Shown piece by piece: positions 1 to 9,595 of a stretch of 64,000 nucleotides of DNA. The stretch is from Cyanodermella asteris. Lineage: Eukaryota; Ascomycota; Lecanoromycetes; Ostropales; Stictidaceae. The position numbers and the translations under genes are program-made. A model generated the notes under the pieces. The model was not told where the DNA came from and did no database searches. It worked only from the letters and a program-made list of their open reading frames with translations. The number at the start of each line of letters is the position of its first letter. Within the stretch, counting starts at the first letter, position 1. Location of the stretch: positions 1,214,068 to 1,278,067 of the forward strand of contig UYJD01000010.1 in assembly GCA_900618795.1 (NCBI GenBank), written 5' to 3'.

Positions 1-341
1 CGTTGCTTTTAGTAAGTTATACGCTGCGTAGTGACGGCCACGTCGCGGTGGAGGAATTTGTGTCGGTACTATTGTGACCCTTTTCAGGCATAGGAGATGG
101 GACGAAAAAGATCGGGCGGCCAATGGTCCAAGGACGAAGTTTTGACCATCGTTCGATGATACTACGATGAGGACTAGGTATGGTACCGAGAAGGCTTCGG
201 AATGGCCCTCTTCGCAGGCAGAGGCACCGACTGATCTACAGAGATCGTTCGCAGATCCGATGTCTGAGGGCTTAAGAAATTAAGAATCGTTTCGAACACA
301 TGCTTTCAGCTGTATGCAAGGCCCTGGACGTTGCTACCAGC
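1..341. other. Downstream flank with possible decayed reading frame
   Basis: No intact gene is seen. On the plus strand an ATG at 97 opens a frame that stays protein-like to about 300 but is interrupted by several stops. It begins MGRKRSGGQWSKDE, and WSKDE followed by IVR vaguely recalls the start of a SANT/Myb-like helix. I do not recognise a family. It could be a decayed gene edge or chance. The rest is the 3' flank of the reductase gene ending at 342. Confidence 0.2.
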
Positions 342-3300
342 TCACCGTGTCTTTGCCAACCTTTGTCCTATCCACCGCTGCATGTCAGCTACAGTGATCG
401 GGGCCGTCTTCCTCAGTATCACACTTGCTCGCTCCGCTTTCTCAGAATGCCATTTCCTTTCAGCAGCATTCTCTTCAACCACACTGCCATATTGCGCCTC
501 GAAGAACCCCCGCAGCTTCAAAGCCGGATTTTTGACCACCAACTGCTCGAAATCGTCTTGCGTACCGGTCGCACTCGCTCGAAGTTTCGACAACCATTCA
601 GCTCCAGATACAAGCTTGCAAGGCTGGGGGTTTCTCGTGCTGTGAGGATAAGACGATGCGAAAGCGCAGATACCAGATGACAAGTCGCTCCATGATACTG
701 ACCGTGGGTTCAGTGGCTGATATACGTCGAAGTCACTACTACCTGTCAACATCAATTCGACTATAACGCCGGCAATCCTGTCGATCGGCATCCATCGGAT
801 GGGCTGACCGTCTGGTAGAGCATCGGGAAGAACGCCTAGGTAGTATGAGCTGAGAACCAGCGCCGGTAACCAGTCGGAAACGTTCCACGGCCCGTCGGTT
901 TCAACAGCGCCTGCGATCTGGCCGAGACGGATAACCGAGCAGGGCACCCCAGCAGTCCGAGTCGCAAGCTCGCAGAGGTGCTCGCCGGCCCACTTGCTTT
1001 CAGCATATCCTGCGTGGGCACAGCTGGATACATCTGGAATGGTGGCCTCTGGGACACTTTCAGTCCCACCCATGGCAGCGCTGACCGAGGAGAGGAATAC
1101 AAATCGAGCATGGCATTGGGTTCTCGCGCATAGTGTGATTAGGTTGATCAATCCTTGCAGCGAGGACTTGAAGAATGGGAGCGGCTGGTTGAAGTCGACA
1201 GGCCAGGCTGAATGGAGAACATCTGTGGCTTCTGAAAGCAGGCTTGAATACTGAGCTTCCGTCAGACCGAGAGTTGCATTGGCAAAATCTGCCTGAAAAA
1301 ACACTACACGATCGGAGTCGAATGAGCTGGGCAAAGTGCCGTCTGTTGCAGTGTTGTTCTTCGTCTGGATCGACAAAGAGTCAGGTGCTCGGTTCAAGCA
1401 GTAAATTTTGTAGACATCCGGTCTTGAGAGCAGCTCCCGGAGTAGATAACGGCCAATGTTTCCTGTAGACCCGGTGAGCACCACTGTGCGCTTTTTGTCG
1501 TGGCTGGGAGCTGAGATGGCGGTCCGTGGCCGGTCAACTGTGCCCAGTTGCGATTGCAGGTCTGCTATCAGATTCTGTACTGCTGTCTGACGTTCGTCTT
1601 CAGCTGTTTGTGCGTCGACGGTAACAGCCTGTGATCGCTGTAAGACGGCGTCTGCAAGTCCGGATATCGAAGGTGAACTGTAAACCAAACTTGGATCTAA
1701 GCCCCGAACCGACGTCCGCTGGGTGAGTGATCTGACAAGCCGAAGAACCTCGAGAGACTGCATGCCAGCTTTGAACAAATCGTCATCGCTACCGATGTTT
1801 GCAAATTTCGGCTGAGTATGTAGAACCTCGGCCACTATTTGGCGTACCGCTGTCAGAGACAAAGTCGGTTTGTGACGCTGAGGTGCCCACATCTCCTCGG
1901 CGTCAGCGTATAGCTTGCTGATTTCGTCTTTGAACATGTCCAGGGTAGGCTTTCTCCGAACGGTGCCCTTGAGTGTCCGAAGTATCGGTTGCGACAAGGA
2001 CGTGAACAAGATGTGAGCCTTGTCAATCCTACCATGATCCGGCAGAATCCCGTTTGCCTCCTCGATCTTCGGCCATACTTCGTCCAGAATCGACGCTCTC
2101 TCGGCAGGCGAGAGTTTCTGCTGTTCGGCGACCTCTAGGAGTAGTCCTGTCTCAAAACGTTGCGCTCCAAACATCAGCGCACCCGAGATTTTAGGATGCG
2201 ATGTGACTATGCTCTCAAACTGAATCGGGTTCACCTTTTCGCTATTGAGAAGAACGATGACATCGTCGGATCTTGAAAGGTGAGTCCAGAGGCCCTCTTT
2301 AGTTGAATGCCGGACGAATAGATCTTTACTCCGGAACTCGTCACCCATTCCCGGTATCAGGAACACGGCTTGGTATGGCTCCGACTCCGCGGTCCGCCGC
2401 AATGTCAGCTCATGAGTGCCATCCGGCCTAGGATCAAAATGTATGTTCATCGCAGGGTGAAACTTCATGTAATTCCAGTCTTCGGCCCAGTCGAAATTGG
2501 CAGGGTAAATCACTGGCAGAGGACCCGTCTCTGATGAGCCCATACCGGATAGCAGTTTGACCTTGCTAGCAATTCTATCTCCAAACAGCTTCGGTAGGGC
2601 ACCACCCGAGAACAACAGCATTGACAGCTTTCGGGTGACAGTCTCGGTAAGTCGGGTGTCTTGCGAAAGGCCTTCAATGGTCAATGGCGCAGTTGCAGCC
2701 CAGTCAGCGTCAACATGGTCGAGTATGTCGGCCAAAGTCTGGGCGGTCGGCGGAAGCTCGGAAGGGGGCAAGATGACGGTGAACTTGTTGTATATTGCAT
2801 TCAGGATTCCAATATTGATGCCAGCGGGATGGCCCAAGGGAAGTAGGTCAACGCATCGCTTGCCTCCTAGAAGTGAGTACAGACTTTCGTGGCCTGGTAT
2901 TTCTGGCAATGTCAAAACAAGCGCCATGCGCGTTACCGCAGCATAGCGAATTCTGATGGGTTTTGGAAAACCAGTGGAGCCCGAAGTATGAACTATAAAA
3001 CAGGCTTGACTCCTGCATTCGTCGGCTGTCTTGGTGAAGGGGAACTTTGGCGAGGACGCAGAGATGTCCGCGAGTTGTGGTAGCTGAACAACACGAGTCT
3101 CTGGCGCTGCTTGAATGATGGCTTGTAACGGAGCAAAAGCCAAATCCGAGGAGAATATGAAGTTGCAGTCAAGCTCCTTCAACAGGTGCAGCTGTGTAGG
3201 AACGTTGTTCCTTTCTGATGGTAAGAAAATCTCCAGCCCAGCTTTCATGGCCGCGATGGAGGCAACCGTCAGCATAGGGCCATTTGGACCCAAGTAAGCG

Positions 3301-3536
3301 ACAACCTTGGAGGACGAGTCGGCTGAAACCTGCTCGACCAGGAGTCGAGCTACATTGTTGACAGCGTTCGCTAGTTGACCGAATGTAACGGTGTCAAAGC
3401 CGTCTGTCAAATGTCTCGTGCGTGGATACTCAGCATAAGGAAAGTCGCCCTGAGTGCGAGCAATCTCGTCGAGGACATTCGGCAGCAAGAGCTTTGTTGC
3501 GCGCTCAGCCATGTCGGATACGGATTGATCCGCCAT
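342..3536 (-). CDS. NRPS-like carboxylic acid reductase (A-T-R)
   Basis: A 1064-residue, single-exon protein with adenylation, carrier and reductase domains and no condensation domain. The adenylation core motif HTSGSTG lies at residues 183-189. The carrier site is the serine of AGMQSLEVLRL near residue 590, with Gln rather than the usual Asp before it. A Rossmann thioester-reductase domain follows, with NAD(P)-binding GSTGNIG near 689 and catalytic YAESK near 860. Known relatives activate a carboxylic acid as acyl-AMP, load it on phosphopantetheine and release it reductively as aldehyde or alcohol; the aminoadipate reductase Lys2 has the same order. Missing condensation domain and moderate length favour a secondary-metabolism NRPS-like enzyme over Lys2. 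The substrate cannot be read from the sequence. The start has an A three bases upstream of ATG-adjacent sequence typical of fungal starts, and no cluster partner is visible to its right. Confidence 0.9.
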   Translation of the reverse strand: MADQSVSDMAERATKLLLPNVLDEIARTQGDFPYAEYPRTRHLTDGFDTVTFGQLANAVNNVARLLVEQVSADSSSKVVAYLGPNGPMLTVASIAAMKAGLEIFLPSERNNVPTQLHLLKELDCNFIFSSDLAFAPLQAIIQAAPETRVVQLPQLADISASSPKFPFTKTADECRSQACFIVHTSGSTGFPKPIRIRYAAVTRMALVLTLPEIPGHESLYSLLGGKRCVDLLPLGHPAGINIGILNAIYNKFTVILPPSELPPTAQTLADILDHVDADWAATAPLTIEGLSQDTRLTETVTRKLSMLLFSGGALPKLFGDRIASKVKLLSGMGSSETGPLPVIYPANFDWAEDWNYMKFHPAMNIHFDPRPDGTHELTLRRTAESEPYQAVFLIPGMGDEFRSKDLFVRHSTKEGLWTHLSRSDDVIVLLNSEKVNPIQFESIVTSHPKISGALMFGAQRFETGLLLEVAEQQKLSPAERASILDEVWPKIEEANGILPDHGRIDKAHILFTSLSQPILRTLKGTVRRKPTLDMFKDEISKLYADAEEMWAPQRHKPTLSLTAVRQIVAEVLHTQPKFANIGSDDDLFKAGMQSLEVLRLVRSLTQRTSVRGLDPSLVYSSPSISGLADAVLQRSQAVTVDAQTAEDERQTAVQNLIADLQSQLGTVDRPRTAISAPSHDKKRTVVLTGSTGNIGRYLLRELLSRPDVYKIYCLNRAPDSLSIQTKNNTATDGTLPSSFDSDRVVFFQADFANATLGLTEAQYSSLLSEATDVLHSAWPVDFNQPLPFFKSSLQGLINLITLCARTQCHARFVFLSSVSAAMGGTESVPEATIPDVSSCAHAGYAESKWAGEHLCELATRTAGVPCSVIRLGQIAGAVETDGPWNVSDWLPALVLSSYYLGVLPDALPDGQPIRWMPIDRIAGVIVELMLTGSSDFDVYQPLNPRSVSWSDLSSGICAFASSYPHSTRNPQPCKLVSGAEWLSKLRASATGTQDDFEQLVVKNPALKLRGFFEAQYGSVVEENAAERKWHSEKAERASVILRKTAPITVADMQRWIGQRLAKTR

Positions 3537-5157
3537 TGCTTCGACCTGAGTGTGGATACCTGACAGACCTTGAGACGGTGAGCGACAAGTGCGAATACAG
3601 ACTCAATATTGGGCTATGGCCACTGGTTGCCGCTCGTGGTGTAGATGGCGGCAACACCTCCGTTGGGCCTATCGCTAAGCTGGTCAGCGGGCCTGAGTCC
3701 TGGCCAAAATAGAATGACTTCAAGACGGTTGTTTCCCGAGCAAGACTCCAGTATTTGAAACAGCAGTGCCAGGTCCAGATACAAGTGGCTCTATAGCATA
3801 ATCGCACCCGGCGAAAGAGTCGGAAGGACCCTTGTGAGTTGTGCCGAACATGATAGCCTATTGGTCGAATATCATAATGGCGACATAAATCTAGGATTGC
3901 AAGGCTTGACGTAGAATCAATAACCAGAGTTCACGCGTATCCTCTGTACTGTCGCAGGGAGGTTTTTTGCACACCTCCATCATGCGTTCCCGTCTCAAGT
4001 TTGGCGCTTTGGCACTTTATCTAACAGAGAAGAGAGGTCACCAATCGTGAGAGATCGATCAACGTGCGGGAGTTGAAGCAAAACCAACGACGACAAGTGG
4101 TTGCCGAAGAGGGTGTGCAAAAGACGTCCTCGCGACACTGTAATGGTGAACTTCCTCTTTTTAGCTAGCGCCTGCCGTTGAAGGTAATCGCTACCGCCAA
4201 GAGCGCTCGGCAAATTCTAGCTTCGCTAACTAAATCCTTACTCCACGACCCCCGGAGATCATCCAAGGATTCCAGATCCGACAGTCTCATGATTCAGGAT
4301 CACTGATCGTTGAACGACAAAGCATGCATCACCTGCACTCTCAGTGGGCCAGGCACGGACGTTATCACTCTTACTGGCAAGGAACAACATCAACAACGGC
4401 AGCCGAGCGATCTTGATCGAGCATTCACTATACCAAGATGGACGCACATTATCGAGCAGGCAAGTAATACATTTCTCGACTATATAATGCCAGTGGGCCA
4501 TTCCGACAACAACCGAGCGCTGTCCCCGCAAGGAGGATCACAGCATCGGCCACGTAGTCAAATGTCCCACCAATTGGAGCAGTCATCTGCCGTCAATTCT
4601 TTTGGCGCTTTAATCAGCCGTATACTTTGCAAAACATCAACCTCCTCGGCCATTCTCATCTGCAGATTCATTGCACGTCTTTCAACAAAATGCACGAGTG
4701 CTGCATCGAAGGCAGGCAAGCCCAGCTCAGTTCCCCTAAAGATAAATCGGAGTGTAGAATTGGTGCCGTCAGGACATTATAATCCAGAAAAATTGCTGCT
4801 CGACCATGCGACTTGCGCCGGGAGCTGAAATGCGGGAAAGTTCCAAGGTGTTCGATTGCCTGTCACGGCAAATCGACCTTGACCATGTTTGTAGTTGATA
4901 AAAGTGGGGTTGTAAAAATGTTGAAAGTGGCCGACCACGTTCAAGCAGCTTTGCTTGCTGTTGTCGACTGCGATGGCCGGATGTGTTGAATCGGCATGGA
5001 TGTAGCCGTAAAATCTGAAGAATAATGCACCACCCCGCACCAACTGCAGCGAAGGGTGCAGACCAGAAACCGTGTCCAAAATATTAAAGGCGATAATTGC
5101 CCGTAGCATGTCCCATCAATCCTTCCATCGTTCGTGTCGTCGTAAATATTGGTATTA
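3537..5157. other. Intergenic, 1.6 kb between two minus-strand genes
   Basis: Holds the promoter of the reductase gene and the 3' flank of the Stb3-like gene. Open frames of 172 codons (4310-4828, plus) and 110 codons (4777-5109, minus) exist, but neither resembles a protein I know nor shows a convincing gene structure. I see no RNA gene or repeat. Confidence 0.4.
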
Positions 5158-6576
5158 TTACACTGCGCCCAAGCTCAGCAGGGCTGCAACAGCTTGGCGT
5201 TCATTATCATCCCCGAACCCCTCAAGGGCGTCTTCTCTCACTTTCCTCAAGCCGTTTGTGACTGCCAGCAGGTTCGGACTTGGTGCGCTCTTTGCGAGAG
5301 AGCTGTTTCTCACACCACCGGTTCGCTTGTGGACGCCAGCGTGAGTTGCGCTTTCGCGGCGGGTCCGGTGGCTGAGCGTCATGGTGTGGTGCTTTGCACC
5401 GTGACTATGCGAGTGGCTGCCGAGAAGGCGGCTGGTTCCATGCGAATGCGAATAGCTGCCTTGACGGAGCGCAGCAGCGCCCATGGATTGCCAATCCTCC
5501 TCGTCAGTCGCCTCGTCCATGTCTTCGTCGAAGCGAATGTCATCCGGGTTGGTCGTGCTAGAACCTCCACCGGAACGGTAGTCGTCGTCTCCGTCCAGCG
5601 ACATGCGATCGGCTTCGGTTTCCATTCCAAAAGGAACGGGTCCTAGATCTGGACTGATGGATTTCCCCATTTGAGCAGAGATCCGACGTTTGCTATTTGC
5701 CGGGTAGGGACGAGGCTGGTTGGGAATGCGCAAGCTGCTGGTTGGCTGGCTGGGGTAGCTTCCGTATGTCCTCTCCATGCTCCTTTCTCTGCTGCTGCTG
5801 CTGCTGAGTTGACTGCGGTCGCGCGAGCTTGAAGAATACCTTGGCAGACCCGAGAGTTCACGTCCAGGGCTCGACTGGTGGCTTGTTCTTCGCTCGCCGC
5901 GTTTGTGCGCATCCCAGCGTCCCCAGCCAACCTTCTCAAATTCCACCTCTTGACTGTAGCCACCCTCCAAAGCTGCGACGACGAGACGACGAGCTCGAGC
6001 TCCGGGAATGGTGCTGAATCCGGGCACGGTCTGAGTCAGGAAGCCCATAATGTAGCGGATAGCCAGCGGGCCGTTCTCGAGCAAGATGTTCGGCAGGTAG
6101 TCTCGAGCGAGCATGGCAGGATTGACCGTGTTGGAGGATTCGAGCGCAGCCAGAGAGCTGGCATCGAGGCTCTTGACCGGTGCAGACTGAGCAAGGCCGG
6201 AGGTGGGAGCCTCTCGGCGCTTGGGATGCGAGATGGTATCTTGGGCGCGAGCGTGCTCGACGGCATCTTGAAGGTCGATGTCGGACTCGGCGCCAGCACC
6301 CGACGGTGGCGATGGAGGGGAGTCGACGCTCAGGAGAGCCTGCTTGTACTGCTGGTAGGCCTGAGGCGGCAAGGAGGGCGAGATGGAGGCCGGAGGAGTT
6401 GGCAAGTCGACGCCTTGCGGACGCGGATGGGCGGTTGCACCCAGACTCGCCTGACCACCGGATGCGGCAACGGTGTAGTCGTTGTCGCGAACGCGGGGAA
6501 TGTCGACGTGGTGAGTCTTGCCGGCAAGAGCCATGCCGATGGACGAGGTGTTCTGCTTAGCAGTGGTGATGGCCAT
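5158..6576 (-). CDS. STB3: Stb3-like Sin3-binding transcriptional regulator
   Basis: A 472-residue protein. Residues about 158-205 contain the family's conserved core: a DYLPN segment, then GPLAIRYIMGFL, then VPGFS, then RRLVVAALE, matching the Stb3 (putative Sin3-binding protein) domain. In yeast Stb3 binds the ribosomal RNA processing element and recruits the Sin3/Rpd3 deacetylase to repress ribosome-biogenesis genes when TORC1 is inactive; a nuclear role is inferred here from family. The rest is low-complexity: a Ser run near residues 250-270 encoded by a CTG/CAG-type repeat (about 5790-5811), an acidic stretch near 360 and His-Ser repeats near 380-400. The many SP and S/T-rich sites suit phosphorylation control. 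ATG at 6574-6576 is the first in frame. The upstream leader is pyrimidine-rich on the coding strand. Confidence 0.85.
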   Translation of the reverse strand: MAITTAKQNTSSIGMALAGKTHHVDIPRVRDNDYTVAASGGQASLGATAHPRPQGVDLPTPPASISPSLPPQAYQQYKQALLSVDSPPSPPSGAGAESDIDLQDAVEHARAQDTISHPKRREAPTSGLAQSAPVKSLDASSLAALESSNTVNPAMLARDYLPNILLENGPLAIRYIMGFLTQTVPGFSTIPGARARRLVVAALEGGYSQEVEFEKVGWGRWDAHKRGERRTSHQSSPGRELSGLPRYSSSSRDRSQLSSSSSRERSMERTYGSYPSQPTSSLRIPNQPRPYPANSKRRISAQMGKSISPDLGPVPFGMETEADRMSLDGDDDYRSGGGSSTTNPDDIRFDEDMDEATDEEDWQSMGAAALRQGSYSHSHGTSRLLGSHSHSHGAKHHTMTLSHRTRRESATHAGVHKRTGGVRNSSLAKSAPSPNLLAVTNGLRKVREDALEGFGDDNERQAVAALLSLGAV

Positions 6577-9500
6577 GCTGGCGACGTGTTATCGGATGTT
6601 TCTCTGTTTGGTATATGAGTCAGTCGGCTGATCTGGCAGTGGTTTCGCGATGGAGACAGGGCCTGTGCGACGGAAGAGAAGATGAGTAGATGACTCGAGT
6701 CGCGCAACTCACATCTGCTGGCTGCGGATAGAAACAGGAAGCTACGAGCGCGTTGGCGGCGTAGCTGCGGTGATGACTCGTGAAGCAGGGCGTCCGAAGG
6801 CGGCGATCTGACAACCGGTGGCGACAGATTGGAGCTTCGAGTCGAGCAGGCAAGCGAGAGGGTGCTGAGACTGCACGGAAGACGATCTAGCAGCTGGAGA
6901 CTGGGATCTGGCAGGCAGAAGAGGCAGAAAGTGGACTTCTGCCGTGTGTAGGAGGGCAGAAGAGAGCAGCTGAGCAGCTGAGTGTTGCGACGGGCCGGGT
7001 CGAAGCCCAGACGTTCGGCGCAGGCGAGGTCGAGTCAAGTCAAGTCAACGAACGACTGCCTTCGCGCTCTTTGACTCGTTGTGTCCTACGGCTACTACTA
7101 TATCGCGCTGCTATCGCTCTTCCTGTTCAGCCCGAGTCGGCCTTTGTCCAGCTGGTCAGCTGCCAGAGCCCGGCCCTGGCGCACACCACACATCTCACCT
7201 GGAGTCGTTCATGCCCGCCGGTACGCGACTTCTGCCGCCATTTGGACGTTGAACGATAATCAGCGTCTTACTGTTGATGCCTTTGTTTGAATGGAATTGT
7301 TCAATCTCTTCGGCGTGGCCACTTTCCGCCTCCATTTCGAGGACGGTCATCGGTCTCCTTCTGCTCACCATGTCCCGCAATAGTTCCCGTTTGTGTCTTC
7401 CTGTGTCTTGCTGTGTCTTCGTCATGGCGACGTGTGCAATGCCACTTGTCCGTAGTCGTGTCCACATGTAGCGAGGGCATCGTGGAATCGGTGCCGTGCC
7501 CGAAGCAAACCCGGTACAAGCGCACGAATGAACGACGAGCAGGCTAGCATGCCTATCTTTGATGGCCACGATGCGTTGCTTCAAAGGCAGATCATGAGCG
7601 TGAAAGTGGGTTGGACCATGCACGCCATGCTCTGATGCCGCCGTCACCCAAGAACCAGCGCGACACGGCGACCAAGACCTCCACTTGATCCACCAGGCCG
7701 CTCGCTCCGCCATACACAATCCTCCGAGGGCCCACGACATCTGCATCGCCTTCTTGGGTCCTCAGCACCACAACCCCTCTTTCCAACTCTTGCCGACTCG
7801 GGGCTTGAACGACTCGGTCATGAGATTCATACCTTGGCACAGCACATTGCAATTTACAGGGTTCGCTCTTTCGTGCTGTCGGAGTTTTGCAACCCTCTCG
7901 TAGCTAAATACGAAGCCCTGGAGGCCCCTCCTTCAGATACTTGACCTCGGGACTACCGCTCGATTGTTGACGATAATCCGCCGGCAAGCGACCCGTATGC
8001 TGATACGGTCGCAAGGTAGATACCGTACTGCACTGGCAGCTGATACTCGGTCGACGGGAACCGTTACCCAGCAAGACCGACGCATTGATAGTCGAGATAG
8101 CACAGATAGATGCTGCAAACCGGTCGTAGTCGGAAACGCCCAGCATGCTCAATCCGGGCCGAAGATCGATGCATGCGACCCCACAAATTCACAAGGGCGT
8201 GTTGTTATCTCGACGCCATCTTGAAACGGCAAGTGTGCTTCCTCGTGCTTCCAGGGCCATCTCCACTGCGCCGTTCCTCCTCGGCCGCTTATTCTTTCAG
8301 GTGAGAGGAACGAGGCATTTGGGACCGATGCCTGCACGGCCTGCCTCCGATTCGACCCGGCTTCGCTCCGGTTCAGCCGCTGTTGGCTTTGATTGAGCGG
8401 GATGGTGCCATGACCCTAGACTCGACGGCGATTTCGGTCTTTGTCAGGCTGATGGCTGCAGTATCATGCATGACTGCTTGGTGACAAGACATTATACAGG
8501 GAATGTACATCGAGGGCGTTGCATTCAAGGACGAGGATAACGTAAGACTGACCGCACTTTGTGTGGAGCTTTACGGAGTACATGCAACAACAACATAGTA
8601 CGCATCACGTTGATGAAAGCTCTCTTGCAAGGACATACGACACCCTGGTAAAGTGTGGAGGCCCAAGTAATCGACAACTTGGCAACCACTGACGGGGACC
8701 TACGTCTAATGGGTCCTCTAAGGCTGATCGAACATGAATGATATCGGATTTCATCTTCGTGTTCTTCAAAGGCGCAATAAATCGGACATTTCAAACGAGA
8801 CTTCTTCAAAACATCGTGCAAGCTCCTTTCAGAGATCGCAGTACTAGGCGAAGCGAACTCAACTAAGCAAAGCACCAATTGAGAAATCTCAATGTTGGTG
8901 TTTTGGTACGCAATTTTGACCAAAACGTTGTAGCCATGCGGCGGCATGCCCAGAATGAGAGGGTCTGAGAGCGATTCAGTATGCTGCAGATGTTAATTAT
9001 CAGCCCTTAAGACTCATATTAAGGCATCTTAGGAGGGAAGAGCTCACTCGGGATGGAACTGGTCTGCTGCAGCAAGATTTGGCGCAACCGAAAATTTCTG
9101 CTAGTCGCGCGGCCATCACATGAATTTCGACCTCAAACCGAGCTCTATCGTATATGGCTACGATGAGACAGTATAACCAGTTTGTAAGGACAAAAAGCAG
9201 GAATGGCGATTCGCCGCACGTCGATCAAAGCTCGCGGCTGGCGATTGTGGACTGTGGAGTCGATTTTGGGGTCGTGGCTGGGGCTGTCGGTGTCTGCGTC
9301 TCAACGCCTTTGCTCTGCCGTCAGTGGCACTCCGTACTTCCTCGGCTTAGCAGCTCAACTCTAATCGCAGCGCTTTGCGTTTGAGCTTCCCAGCCCAAAT
9401 GCTGCCGCTGCAATTGGTTCGACGCCGTCCAGAAAATGCATCGCCATCACGATCTTCGTGGCTTCGGTCCGTCTTGAGACTTCCTAATACTCCCTTCAAG

Positions 9501-9595
9501 CTCGGCTCGGTCGTTACTCTTCTACACTCACAAGAAGACTTGAGCCCACCATCTTCCCTCGCGACTAAGGAGTTTTGAGGCTGTATTTGCCCACC
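6577..9595. other. Long divergent intergenic region
   Basis: Three kilobases between the divergent Stb3-like and acyltransferase genes. It holds both promoters and probably long 5' leaders (CT-rich from about 6580 to 7100 on the minus strand and 9400-9590 on the plus strand). Frames at 7195-7746 (minus, 183 codons) and 8525-8947 (minus, 140 codons) were read; neither matches a family I know and both have unremarkable composition. The second lies in locally AT-richer DNA and is the only candidate for an unrecognised small gene, at low confidence. Confidence 0.4.

Noticed and set aside
4310-5109. Frames of 172 (+) and 110 (-) codons
   Set aside because: No domain, no homology I recognise, composition like random intergenic sequence.
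5790-5811. CTG/CAG trinucleotide run as an intergenic microsatellite
   Set aside because: It is in frame inside the Stb3-like coding sequence and encodes serine-rich sequence.
7195-7746. 183-codon minus-strand frame
   Set aside because: Trp/Arg/Ser-rich non-protein-like sequence with open frames on the other strand as well.
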